64,000 nt of DNA from Pseudoxanthomonas kaohsiungensis. GTDB taxonomy: Bacteria; Pseudomonadota; Gammaproteobacteria; Xanthomonadales; Xanthomonadaceae. The stretch is from the NCBI RefSeq assembly GCF_010211765.1, contig NZ_PDWO01000015.1, positions 35,291 through 99,290 of the forward strand. The letters run 5' to 3'. How positions within the stretch are numbered: the stretch's first letter is position 1; each line of letters begins with the position of its first letter. A program made the position numbers and the translations under genes. Of the stretch, positions 26,700 to 34,524 are shown piece by piece. Below the pieces are notes generated by a model. That model worked only from the letters and a program-made list of their open reading frames with translations, did not search any database and was not told the origin of the DNA.

Positions 26700-26726
26700 G
26701 CCAGCGCACTGCAGGTCATCTGCACG

Positions 26727-26757
26727 GTCCGCCTGCTGCTTGCAGGCGGACTTTCTT
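26727..26757 (+). terminator. Rho-independent terminator after the EF-hand gene
   Basis: Perfect hairpin: arms GTCCGCCTGC (26727-26736) and GCAGGCGGAC (26742-26751) with a five-base loop, followed by TTTCTT. It lies 27 bp beyond the stop of the EF-hand gene. Confidence 0.88.
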
Positions 26758-27392
26758 ATGCGCCGGAAAGCTGTCTTCGCAAAGCGGCGGAGGGTGGTCG
26801 GCTTCGGTGGGGGCGACCGTGTAAGGTTGCGCTGGCTCCGGAGGGGGCCGCCGTGCTGCCACCATGGGGGTCGTCCAGCAAGTCGCGGTCATGGCTTCGA
26901 TCATTCCGTTACCTTCGACGGCTTTTTTATGACCGTTCGGCGGGCCCAGCCACCGGGCTAGCCGCTCCTGGCGTGTCGTGAGCTGCAAGGAATCACCGCA
27001 AGCACGGGAGTCGACGACACCGGCCATGCGGATTCGAGCGATTCGGCGCGCAGCGCCCAGCGCGGCAACCAATACACCATCGCCACGCTGGCTGCGAAGT
27101 TCACCGCGCCCGCTGCGCCCTGCTTCGAACGAAGCCGCGACCTCCAAGCCCACGAAGGACGCCGCACCCTGGCGGTATGGCCCAAGTGGCACATGGATGT
27201 GCCACGGCCCTTCGTAAAGACAGGATGTCGTCCCGAAGGGTGGGCCATACCGCCAGGGTGCGGTGGCCCCTTCCGGAGCTGGCGCTCCCCGCTCAACGGC
27301 CCCGCCTGGAGCTCACGTTTCCGGACGCTGCAACCGGGCCCGGAGAGCAGGCGCTCCAGCAGGTCAACCTGTCCAACGCCTCGACAGAAGCG
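26758..27392. other. Gene-free region with lower GC and a large inverted repeat
   Basis: About 640 bp without a convincing gene, less GC-rich than the surroundings. A leftward frame is open for 158 codons (26716-27192), but it has no ribosome binding site, overlaps the terminator, and its Pro/Arg/Ala-rich translation is unlike a folded protein. A T-run (GGCTTTTTTAT, about 26919) and the structured repeat at 27162-27263 are the only clear features. It could be a remnant of a repeat family or hold an RNA gene; I cannot decide. Confidence 0.5.
27162..27263. repeat. Large structured palindrome (MITE/REP-like)
   Basis: Outer arms of 23 bp are perfect inverted complements: left 27162-27184 (containing CACCCTGGCGGTATGGCCCA) and right 27241-27263. 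Nested inside are a second perfect hairpin GTGGCACA-TGGA-TGTGCCAC (27186-27205) and a third, CCCTTCG (27208-27214) with CGAAGGG (27234-27240). Folded, the element makes a three-way, clover-like cruciform of about 100 bp. No open reading frame and no sequence link to the REP-like elements at 15.6 and 19.9 kb, so it is a different repeat family. Confidence 0.8.
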
Positions 27393-27431
27393 GAAAAATA
27401 GGAACGCCGGAGGCGCGAACCCCCGGCGTTC
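27393..27431 (-). terminator. Rho-independent terminator of the DUF4136 lipoprotein gene
   Basis: Perfect 9-bp stem GAACGCCGG (27402-27410) with CCGGCGTTC (27423-27431). Read leftward it is followed by CTATTTTTCC. It lies about 70 bp past the stop of the lipoprotein gene on the same strand. Confidence 0.8.
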
Positions 27432-27499
27432 ATTCCTTACGCTGCAGTTGCGGCGGCCGACGCGAATAGCCGCCCGGCCGACGCCCGCAAACCCGCCTG

Positions 27500-28147
27500 T
27501 CAACGACCGTATGCCGGCAGCCCCGCCAGCGTCTGCGTCGCCACCGCATCGAGCCGGTCCTGCGTCCACTCCCCCGGCCGCACCGTGCCGGTGTTCAGCG
27601 CGCGCCACACCACGCGGATGCTACGCGGCTCGATCACCTCGACCAGCAGCCCGCCCTCGGTGCGCTCGCTGCTGCGCGTGCGCTGCGCCGGCGTGCCCTC
27701 GCCGGTGACCATCAACTGCGAACAACTGCCGCCGGAGCACTTCACGCCCGCCATCGGCGTGACCGCGCCGGCCTCGCCTGGTACCGCCAGCACCTCGTTG
27801 ACGTCGCGCACCCCGACCCGGTGGGCGACCACGAACGCCGCGTCCGCGCGATCGACCAGGCGATAGCCCTTGGCCTGCAGCGCCCGGTCGAGCGAGGCCT
27901 GCAGCGCCTCGCGGAACTGCGCATCCTGCACCCGCGCGTCGCGCTCGGGCGCGGTGGGCGCGGGCATCGGCACCCAGGCATAGCCCTGCCCCGGCAACAC
28001 CGAGGCCTGCGTGGTCACGGTGACGTGGCCGGCGGGCGCGGGCGCGCGCGCCGCACTGGGCGAGAAGGAACAGGCCGCGGTGGCGGCGAGCATGCAGGAC
28101 AGCAGCAGCGAAGCGGTGGCGCGGACGGACACGGGACGTGGTCTCAC
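27500..28147 (-). CDS. DUF4136 outer/inner membrane lipoprotein
   Basis: 215 residues. Signal peptide with lipobox ending LAATAAC, so lipid-anchored. The mature part fits DUF4136: a YAWVP-type beta strand (GYAWVPMPAP) near the start, a helix for the family 'ALQASLDRALQAKGYRLV', and a C-terminal EWTQDRLDAVATQTLAGLP helix. Function unknown. Start is the GTG at 28147, because AAAGGAG lies seven bases upstream and it gives a normal RPRPVSVRATASLLL signal; the frame open further upstream is not used. Own terminator downstream. Confidence 0.85.
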   Translation of the reverse strand: MRPRPVSVRATASLLLSCMLAATAACSFSPSAARAPAPAGHVTVTTQASVLPGQGYAWVPMPAPTAPERDARVQDAQFREALQASLDRALQAKGYRLVDRADAAFVVAHRVGVRDVNEVLAVPGEAGAVTPMAGVKCSGGSCSQLMVTGEGTPAQRTRSSERTEGGLLVEVIEPRSIRVVWRALNTGTVRPGEWTQDRLDAVATQTLAGLPAYGR

Positions 28148-28308
28148 GGAACGACTCCTTTGACTTCGCGAAGGATGCGTCCCAAGCATAGCCAATTGCC
28201 GGCCCGCCCCGGGCGATGGCGGCGATGGCATCGGCGCCCGGCCGCTCACGCCCGCTTACCGCGCATGCGGCAAGGTGGGGCCCCGCACCCGACACGGAGT
28301 CCCCGAGC

Positions 28309-28743
28309 ATGGAAACCCAGGAACTGCACCGCGGCCGCCTGATCGACCACCTGCAACTGGTGGTGCGCGACCTGCCCGCCAGCCAGGCCTTCTACCAGGC
28401 GGTGCTGGACGCGCTCGGCGTCCCGATGGGCGGCAGCGGCGACGGCTACTTCTGGGCCGACGAGCTGTTCGTCTCGACCGCCGACAGCGAGGCGGCGCAG
28501 GGCCAGCTCACCGGCCGCCACCACCTCGCCTTCCAGGCCCGCGACCGCGCCGCGGTCGATGCGTTCCACGCCGCCGCGCTCGCCCACGGCGGCCGCGACA
28601 ACGGCGCGCCCGGCGAGCGTCCCTACCATCCCGGCTACTACGCCGCCTTCGTGCTGGACCCGGACGGCAACAACATCGAAGCCGTGTACCACGGCCCGGC
28701 CGGGCGCAGCGCGGACTCGGTGAAGGTGACCTTCGAGGGCTGA
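28309..28743 (+). CDS. VOC-family (glyoxalase/bleomycin-resistance fold) protein
   Basis: 144 residues forming one vicinal-oxygen-chelate unit with paired beta-alpha-beta-beta-beta modules: IDHLQLVVRDLPASQAFYQAVLDALG at the start and HPGYYAAFVLDPDGNNIEAVYHG at the end. Metal-ligand candidates are His14 and Glu at NNIEAVY. Family members include glyoxalases, dioxygenases and fosfomycin or bleomycin resistance proteins; the sequence resembles the broad 'glyoxalase-like' group and gives no substrate. Monocistronic. Confidence 0.88.
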   Translation: METQELHRGRLIDHLQLVVRDLPASQAFYQAVLDALGVPMGGSGDGYFWADELFVSTADSEAAQGQLTGRHHLAFQARDRAAVDAFHAAALAHGGRDNGAPGERPYHPGYYAAFVLDPDGNNIEAVYHGPAGRSADSVKVTFEG

Positions 28744-28860
28744 GCCGCATGCGTCCGGATGGACGGTCGTTGCCCGCCGCCTACCCAGCCGCTAGCGTTG
28801 TTTCCGTGGCGTGCGCCAGCGACCACCCATGCCTTCCTCCCCCCTTACGAGGACACCCGC

Positions 28861-29502
28861 ATGAACGACCCCACCGATCTTCCGCTCGCCCTGTACCAGG
28901 CCAACTTCGACCTGCAGGTGCGCATCGGCGAACTGCTGCAGGACAGCGGCCGGCACTGGCTCGAGTTCGGCCAGCGCCTGGTCAACGATGGCCTGGTCGA
29001 GAACGGCGCCGAGCTGCAGCAGCTGATGGCCGCCGGCGACTGGCAGAAGCTGGCCTCGCTGCCGGCCGACGCGTTCTGGCGGCAGTTGCAGCAGCGCTTC
29101 GGCGACCAGCAGGCGGCGGCGCAGATCGCGGTGGCCGCCCAGTCCAGCTTCGCCCGCGACCTGCAGGAGGCGCTGGCCCGCTGGCAGCACGAAACCATCG
29201 CGGCGATGGACGAGGCCGGCTTCGGCCTGGCCGTGCCGGCGGTGGACACGCAGTGGACGGCGATCTTCGGGAAGGCCGCCGCGCCGCGCACGCCGGTGGC
29301 GAAGAAGGCCCCGACCGCCGCGCCGGCCGCGGACAAGACTTCCCCCAGGCCGGCGGCGAGGAAGGCGACCGCGAAGAAGACCACGGCGAGGAAGGCAGCC
29401 GCGGGGAAGCCGGCGGCGAAGAAGGCGCGCACGCCGACCGCCAAGAAAGCGAAGAAGACACCCGCGAAGGCAGCGAAGAAGACGCGCGGCACCGGTCGCT
29501 GA
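28861..29502 (+). CDS. Phasin-like protein with Lys/Ala-rich histone H1-like tail
   Basis: 213 residues. Residues 1-125 form an amphipathic helical phasin-like domain (LYQANFDLQVRIGELLQDSG ... QSSFARDLQEALARWQHETI), the type that coats polyhydroxyalkanoate granules. Residues 138-213 are a strongly basic, Pro/Ala/Lys repeat tail (PAAKKART, KKAKKTPAKAAKK) like the AlgP or histone H1-like proteins that bind DNA. A two-function protein that links granules and nucleoid, like PhaF of Pseudomonas, is the obvious model. No PHA synthase or other phasin gene is in the window. GAGGAC before the ATG serves as ribosome binding site. Confidence 0.85.
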   Translation: MNDPTDLPLALYQANFDLQVRIGELLQDSGRHWLEFGQRLVNDGLVENGAELQQLMAAGDWQKLASLPADAFWRQLQQRFGDQQAAAQIAVAAQSSFARDLQEALARWQHETIAAMDEAGFGLAVPAVDTQWTAIFGKAAAPRTPVAKKAPTAAPAADKTSPRPAARKATAKKTTARKAAAGKPAAKKARTPTAKKAKKTPAKAAKKTRGTGR

Positions 29503-29548
29503 TCGCGCGCCATCGCCGTGCCGGCGGCACCGGCGTCGGCTGCCGTGC

Positions 29549-30448
29549 TCAGGGCGAGGCGGCGGCCGCGGCGGTGTCGGATACTTCCTGCCAGCTGCTG
29601 TCCGGATCGAACACCGCCATGGCGGCCGCCTGCCTGGCGCTGTCCGGACCGAGGTCCTTCTCGAACACCTCGCCGTCGTGGCTGACCATGAAGGTCATCA
29701 CCCCGCTGTCGCCGTAGCGCGCCGGCCAGGCGACCAGGGCGAAGCCGCGGCTCATGTTCTCGCCGAGCAGGTAGGAGTAGGCGCCACCCGGTGCCGACGG
29801 TCCCTGGGCTTCCAGGATCCGGTAGTGGTAGCCGTGCCAGACCCCGTCGGGCGTGTCGTCGCCGAACAGCGGACCGAGCGGGCTCTCGCCGGTGCCGTCG
29901 TCGTCCCAGAACAGGCCGTCGTGGCTGCCGTCGCTGCTCACGAACTTGCGCGCGTACTCCAGCGCGCCATCGCCGTCGCGGTCCTCGCGGGCGTAATCCT
30001 CCTGCGCGTCGACGTAGGCCAGCGCGGCCTGCATCGCATCGAGTTCGTTGCGACCGATCCGGCGCGCGCGCAGTTCCGGTTCGCCGGCCGCCAGGTCGAA
30101 GGCCCAGCCGTCGGCGCCCTTCACCAGCGGTATCGGCAGCGTCCAGCCTTCCTTGCCGACGGCGAGGACGGCCCGGCCGGGATCGGATTGCTGGATGAGG
30201 TGCTTTTCGCGATAGCGGACGATGAACGCGTCGGTGTCGTCGCGGTCGACGTTGTCGAGCGGGATATAGCGACCCCAGTCGGGGCCGAGCACCGTGGCCA
30301 GCTGCGCCGGGTCGGCGCGCTCGCTGCCCAGCGCGCCGACCAGCGCCTCGGCGGCGGCCTCGGGCGTGGGATAGGCCTGCTGTGCGGACGCCGGGCAGGC
30401 CAGCAGCGACAGGCCCAGGACCGGGAGCAGAAGAAGGGAGCGGGTCAT
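29549..30448 (-). CDS. DUF2950 exported protein
   Basis: 299 residues. Signal peptide 1-22 (ASA-Q), then DUF2950 landmarks: QQAYPTPEAAAEALVGAL, DGWAFDLAAGEPELRARRIGRNELDAMQAALAYVDAQ and the C-terminal SGVMTFMVSHDGEVFEKDLG. The family is of unknown function and usually lies next to DUF3300 genes, as here: it starts 14 bp after the DUF3300 stop. Contains an acidic stretch (EDRDGDGALEYARKF) reminiscent of a Ca2+ loop. Periplasmic. Confidence 0.92.
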   Translation of the reverse strand: MTRSLLLLPVLGLSLLACPASAQQAYPTPEAAAEALVGALGSERADPAQLATVLGPDWGRYIPLDNVDRDDTDAFIVRYREKHLIQQSDPGRAVLAVGKEGWTLPIPLVKGADGWAFDLAAGEPELRARRIGRNELDAMQAALAYVDAQEDYAREDRDGDGALEYARKFVSSDGSHDGLFWDDDGTGESPLGPLFGDDTPDGVWHGYHYRILEAQGPSAPGGAYSYLLGENMSRGFALVAWPARYGDSGVMTFMVSHDGEVFEKDLGPDSARQAAAMAVFDPDSSWQEVSDTAAAAASP

Positions 30449-30462
30449 GGCAGGTCTCCTGG

Positions 30463-31827
30463 TCAACGGCGGCGGCCACCACCACCGCCACGCGGCGGCG
30501 ACGGACGGCTCATGGGCGCTCCGCCGCTGCGGGCGCCGGCGGGCCGCTGCGACGCCGAGTAGCTGCTGTGCCCGCGGCTGGAGGCGGCGCGCGACTGGGC
30601 CGGGTTGCCGGCGCCGGAGAAGCTGTTGTTCTGCCGGCTGGCGGTGCCGGTGTTCGCGCGTTGCCGGGCATCCTGCTGCGCCCGCGTGTTGGAGGCACCA
30701 CCCTGGCTGCGGGCGTTGGCGGTACTCCCCTGGGTGCGGGCGCGCTGCTCCGGCCCCATGTCGCGCGAGGCCTGGCCGGCGCGCTGGCGCGCCTCCGCAT
30801 TGCTGGCCGCCGGCGCCTGCAGGCCGCTGCGCTCCATTGACTGGCGGGCGCGGTCGCGGTCTGCGTCGCGCGCCTGCGTGCCGTCGCGGCCGCGATAGGC
30901 GTCGCGATTGGCGGCGCCGCTGTTCTGCCGCGCGTACTTCTCGCGGCTGGCGTTGTCGCGGTATGGGACGCCGTCGCGGTTGGCGGCGTTGTGGTTCCAC
31001 TTGTCGCTGCTGCGGTCGATCTGGCGGTTGGTGTTGATCTCGTTGTAGCGGTCGATGTCGATGTCGATGTCGCCGTGGCCCCAGTCCAGGTCGCCCCACA
31101 GCGCGCCGCCCACCGCCACGCCGATGCCGAAGCTCAGCAGCGCCCCGCCCGGGTAGTAGTACGCCGGCGGCGGGTAGTAGTACGGCGGATAGCCGGGATA
31201 GGCCCAGCTGCCGTACACCACGCTGGGGTTGTAGCTGGGCACGTAGACCACTTCCGGGTCGGCCGATTCGATGACGATGGTCTGGGTGGCCGGCTGGGTG
31301 GCGGTGGCCGCCGCCGGCTGGCTGCTGACCTTCTGCTGTTCGTTCGACTTGAGGTTGCCGGCCGCTTCGGCCTGCTTGCGCAGGCGCTGCACCGAGGCCA
31401 TCACCGCATCGGGCTGGGCGAGGAAGGCATCGCCCATCTTCTGCACCCAGGCCGGGTCCTGGCCGAGCACGGCCAGCAGCTGCGGGAAGGCGACCAGCGA
31501 CTGCACGCTCGGGTCCCAGGGCTGATCGGCGACCTGCTTGACCGCGTCCTCGCCCTTGGCGTCCTTGTGCGCGGCGGACCACTTCACCGCGTCGGCGACG
31601 TCGCCCGGATAGGTCGAGGCCATCAGCACCTGGGCCAGCAGCGAATCCGGATACAGCGCCACCGGCGCCATCATCTGGTCCAGCTGCTCGACGCTGAAGG
31701 TGCCCGACGAGGCCGGCTGGGCGGAGGCGGACGCCTGCGGGGCGGCCCAGGCTGGAGTCGTGCCGGGACCAGGGACCATCGCCAGCAGGATCGCGGCGGC
31801 GAGCATCGGGGGCGCTGGGTTGCGCAT
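30463..31827 (-). CDS. DUF3300 exported protein
   Basis: 454 residues. Signal peptide 1-28 (AWA-A), then the DUF3300 domain (about 45-270) with the hallmark MMAPVALYPDSLLAQVLMASTYP and VVYVPSYNPSVVYGSWAYPGYP. The C-terminal 180 residues are low-complexity, rich in Arg, Asn, Gln, Ser and Ala, ending PRGGGGGRRR. Family function unknown; always exported. CTGGAGGATC before the ATG. Forms an operon with the DUF2950 gene and probably works with it in the envelope; a wall or outer membrane role is inference from localisation only. Confidence 0.92.
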   Translation of the reverse strand: MRNPAPPMLAAAILLAMVPGPGTTPAWAAPQASASAQPASSGTFSVEQLDQMMAPVALYPDSLLAQVLMASTYPGDVADAVKWSAAHKDAKGEDAVKQVADQPWDPSVQSLVAFPQLLAVLGQDPAWVQKMGDAFLAQPDAVMASVQRLRKQAEAAGNLKSNEQQKVSSQPAAATATQPATQTIVIESADPEVVYVPSYNPSVVYGSWAYPGYPPYYYPPPAYYYPGGALLSFGIGVAVGGALWGDLDWGHGDIDIDIDRYNEINTNRQIDRSSDKWNHNAANRDGVPYRDNASREKYARQNSGAANRDAYRGRDGTQARDADRDRARQSMERSGLQAPAASNAEARQRAGQASRDMGPEQRARTQGSTANARSQGGASNTRAQQDARQRANTGTASRQNNSFSGAGNPAQSRAASSRGHSSYSASQRPAGARSGGAPMSRPSPPRGGGGGRRR

Positions 31828-31900
31828 GGGATCCTCCAGTGACGCAGTGGCGGATCGATTTCGACCCGCCGGTACGACGCGGCGCGATCGCCGCGATCGG

Positions 31901-32677
31901 TTACTTTGCCTTGCCTGCCTGCACGCCCTTGTCGACCACCAGCTTGACCACGACCTTGCGCGCACCGGCGTTGCTGCCGCTGCCGGCATCGGGGGAGATG
32001 CCCATCCCGGCGCCCGCGCGTACCCGGCCCGGCGCCAGGCCGGCCTGCTGGCGCAGGAAATCGGCGACCGCGTCGGCGCGCTGGGCGCTCAGCCGCTGGT
32101 TGGCCTCGGCATTGCCGGTGGCGTCGGTGAAGCCCTGCAGCACCACCTGGTACTCGCCGGTTTCCTTGGCCTTGGCGGCGAAGGCGAGCAGGTCGGACCG
32201 GGCCTGTTCCGACAGCGCGGCGCTGCCGCTGGCGAACAGCACGTCGACCGTGGCCAGCGCCTCGTAGGTGCCAAATTCGTCCATCCGCGCGCTGGTCGGC
32301 GCCAGCCCGGCCTGGACCTGCTGGGCGACCTTGAAGTCCTCGGACTTGAAGCTCACCTCGGTGGCGGTGAAGCCGCCGCCGGCGGCCACCGCGTCGACCG
32401 TGACCGGCAGGCCCGGGATCAGCGCGCCCTGTTCGACCTTCTCGTGGATCGCGCCGGTCAGGCCCTTGGTCTTCTTGTACCTCGTGCCGGCATCGAGGGT
32501 GACGGTCTGCTCGACGTTGTTGGCGTCCTTGACGGTGATGGTGTCGCCGTGGACGGCGGTGACCAGGCCCTTGATCTTCGTCTTGTCGCCATCGGCGGCG
32601 AAGGCGGGCAAGGCGACCAGCAGGGTCGCGAGCAGCGCGCCGCCGATCCGGGCGCGGGAGGGATGGCGGTGGGTCAT
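31901..32677 (-). CDS. OmpA-family protein with N-terminal DUF5666-like domain
   Basis: 258 residues. Signal peptide 1-27 (AFA-A). Residues 30-120 form a small beta-barrel of DUF5666 type (IKGLVTAVHGDTITVKDANN). Residues 140-230 are an OmpA C-terminal domain (VLFASGSAALSEQARSDLL ... VVLQGFTDATGNAEANQRLSAQRADAV) that binds peptidoglycan through the conserved Asp and Arg. There is no transmembrane barrel or lipobox, so the protein is periplasmic, attached to the wall. Upstream of the DUF3300-DUF2950 pair on the same strand, 73 bp apart, so possibly transcribed with it. Confidence 0.85.
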   Translation of the reverse strand: MTHRHPSRARIGGALLATLLVALPAFAADGDKTKIKGLVTAVHGDTITVKDANNVEQTVTLDAGTRYKKTKGLTGAIHEKVEQGALIPGLPVTVDAVAAGGGFTATEVSFKSEDFKVAQQVQAGLAPTSARMDEFGTYEALATVDVLFASGSAALSEQARSDLLAFAAKAKETGEYQVVLQGFTDATGNAEANQRLSAQRADAVADFLRQQAGLAPGRVRAGAGMGISPDAGSGSNAGARKVVVKLVVDKGVQAGKAK

Positions 32678-33120
32678 GTGCTGCGCTCCGTGACGGTGGT
32701 AGGGATCGGCTCGATCCGCAGGACGGCTTGGCGGGCCCGCGGCGGACGGAATGCCCGGCGGCGCCGCGATGGACGCGATCCGGGCCATCGCAGTCCGGGT
32801 GGAGGCACCGGTTCCCCCTCGTCGGGAAGCCCGCTGCAACCGCGCATGCCGTGGTCCGTGGCGGCGGCGCGCCGGACCGGGCAGACGCTACTCGCCGTGG
32901 CCGGAACCGCTCAATTGGCCTTTGGCCCCACGGTGTGGCGGGCCGCCAGGAGGCGGCCCCAGGTGGCGATGCGCCGGTCGCGCCCGGTGATGTCAGGCAC
33001 ATCGCCGCTGCAGCGCACAAGAAACCGAGCCTGCCGGCACCGCCACTTCCTGCCGCGAAGCAACGACCGGCTACACCGCGCATGCTTCAATGGCGACACC
33101 GCCATCCATGGGGCACCGCC
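32678..33120. other. Divergent intergenic region, no gene seen
   Basis: About 440 bp between the leftward OmpA-like gene and the rightward VOC gene. Frames that cross it are Arg/Pro/Gly-rich and have no ribosome binding site. The one notable motif is a 19-bp sequence at 32912-32930 that recurs at 42152. Promoters for both genes presumably lie here, but I could not place hexamers with confidence. Confidence 0.5.
32912..32930. repeat. Shared intergenic motif, copy 1
   Basis: CAATTGGCCTTTGGCCCCA, 17 of 19 bases identical to the motif at 42152-42170. The shared upstream ACCG at the same distance extends the match. Both copies lie between divergent genes. On the complementary strand it contains a near-tandem GGGCCAA-type repeat, as expected for an operator. 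Confidence 0.5.
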
Positions 33121-33462
33121 ATGCGCTGCGTCGGACTGTTCGCCGTATCGCCGGTCCAGGACCTGGCCGCCGCGCTGGACTGGTACGCGCGCCTGTTCGG
33201 CCGCGCCGCCGACGACCGCCCGATTCCCGACCTGGCGCAGTGGTACCTGGACGGATTCGGCTTCCAGGTGATGCGCGTGGCCGACCGCGCCGGCGGCGGC
33301 GTGGCCACGGTGGTGGTGGCCGACATCGAAGCCGAGCGCGAACGCCTGGCCGCGGCCGGGATAACCTTCGAGCCGACCGTGCGCGGCCCGTTCGGCGCGA
33401 TCGCCCGGCTCGAGGACCCGGAAGGCAACCGCATCACCCTGGCCGAGCCGCCGCGCGGCTGA
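33121..33462 (+). CDS. Short VOC-family protein
   Basis: 113 residues, one glyoxalase-fold unit: RCVGLFAVSPVQDLAAALDWYARLFGR with the ALDWYARLFG helix typical of the fold, WYLDGFGFQVMRVADRAGGG, and the terminal ARLEDPEGNRITLAEPP. The usual first-strand His ligand is absent (FAVSPV), and a Glu is retained near the DPEGN turn, so metal binding is doubtful. It may be a non-enzymatic binding protein. The ATG is the first consistent with the fold. Convergent with the deacetylase gene. Confidence 0.85.
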   Translation: MRCVGLFAVSPVQDLAAALDWYARLFGRAADDRPIPDLAQWYLDGFGFQVMRVADRAGGGVATVVVADIEAERERLAAAGITFEPTVRGPFGAIARLEDPEGNRITLAEPPRG

Positions 33463-33476
33463 ATCCCGCCGCCGGG

Positions 33477-34322
33477 TCAGGGCGAGCGCCGCGCCTGTTG
33501 CTGCTGCGCGCGCACCCAGCGCATCTGCTCGAGGAAGGTCGCGGTCCAGTACGTGTCGCGATGGCGGTCGAGGAAGGCGAGCAGTTCCTCGTGCGCCCGG
33601 GTCGACACGCTCAGGTGGTCGCCGCCGATGCCATGGAAGGTGAAGTTGACCATCGTGCCCTGGCGGCCGGCTTCCTCGACCAGCGCGATCAGCGCCGCGC
33701 CACTGGCGTCGACCGGCACGTGCACCGGCACGGCCTGGGTATCGAGCGCCAGCATGTCCGGCACCACCGTGCCGCCGACCAGCTTGATGCCGAGGAACTG
33801 GTCGCTGACCGCGGTGATGTAGTTGCCATCCTTCGCCTGCTGGTCGCCGCACGGGGCGGTGAAGGTGCGGCCATCGCTGCGGCCATCGATGGCCTGCAGG
33901 AAGGTGTTGGCCAGCAGCACCTGCTCGCGCACCTGGGCCACGCTCAGCGCATCCAGGTCGCGCTCCGGCTGGACCCACTCGCGGCCCGGGCCGCGCGCCG
34001 AACAGGGATGGAACAACGAATGGTTGCCGAGCTCGTGGCCGTTGCGCGCCGCGGCGCGCCACTCGCCCATCCGCAGCTGCACCGGCGCATTGGCCGGCAC
34101 CAGGTAGAAGCTGCCCTTCAGGCCATGCCGGTCCAGCGCGGGGATCGCGTGGTCGAGCTGGGAATCGAGCGCATCGTCGTAGGAGAGGCTGACCGCGGCC
34201 TTCCTTCCCCCGGGCCAGGCGAATGCCTGCGCCTGCACCTCCGCCGCCAGCCACCCGCCCGCCGCCAACGCCAGCAGCAGCACGCACCGGCCACGCCATC
34301 GCCATGTTTTCCCCATCGCCAT
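33477..34322 (-). CDS. Polysaccharide deacetylase (NodB-homology, CE4)
   Basis: 281-residue exported enzyme of carbohydrate esterase family 4. Signal peptide about 1-32 (VQA-Q), NodB domain with motif 1 as SLSYDDALD (catalytic and metal Asp), motif 2 as HELGNHSLFHP (His metal ligands), and APCGD as the conserved Arg/Pro region variant. It removes acetyl groups from chitin-, peptidoglycan- or xylan-type polymers; the type is not readable. The GGAGGAGGG upstream serves an ATG at 34322 or at 34316, six bases inside. Periplasmic or secreted. Confidence 0.86.
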   Translation of the reverse strand: MAMGKTWRWRGRCVLLLALAAGGWLAAEVQAQAFAWPGGRKAAVSLSYDDALDSQLDHAIPALDRHGLKGSFYLVPANAPVQLRMGEWRAAARNGHELGNHSLFHPCSARGPGREWVQPERDLDALSVAQVREQVLLANTFLQAIDGRSDGRTFTAPCGDQQAKDGNYITAVSDQFLGIKLVGGTVVPDMLALDTQAVPVHVPVDASGAALIALVEEAGRQGTMVNFTFHGIGGDHLSVSTRAHEELLAFLDRHRDTYWTATFLEQMRWVRAQQQQARRSP

Positions 34323-34403
34323 CCCTCCTCCAGGCAGGTCCACAGGGTACCGCCTCCGTCATGGCGCGAGCGCGGCCATCCGCGTCCCGCGCCGCCCTCC
34401 CCG

Positions 34404-34425
34404 GGCCAATGACTTGTCATGGCCC
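34404..34425. promoter_or_regulatory. Dyad symmetry between divergent deacetylase and PLDc_N/SHOCT genes
   Basis: GGCCAATGACTTGTCATGGCC is a near-perfect palindrome (arms ATGAC/GTCAT and GGCC/GGCC, one unpaired A) in the 200-bp divergent intergenic region. It is a plausible operator. No regulator gene is adjacent. Confidence 0.4.
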
Positions 34426-34524
34426 CGGTGCTAGGGTGGGCCGCGGCACACACATACCGTCCGGGAACAGGCGGTCGCGACCGGGCACCCGTCGCTGCTG
34501 TCCACGCCAAGGGAGTGCGAAGCC

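Noticed and set aside
26716..27192. Leftward 158-codon open frame in the gene-free region
   Set aside because: No ribosome binding site, overlaps a strong terminator, low-complexity Pro/Arg/Ala-rich translation without fold features.
34408..34440. Sigma-70 promoter using TTGTCA and TAGGGT for the PLDc_N/SHOCT gene
   Set aside because: Spacing of 12 bp is far from 17 bp; recorded only as a dyad.
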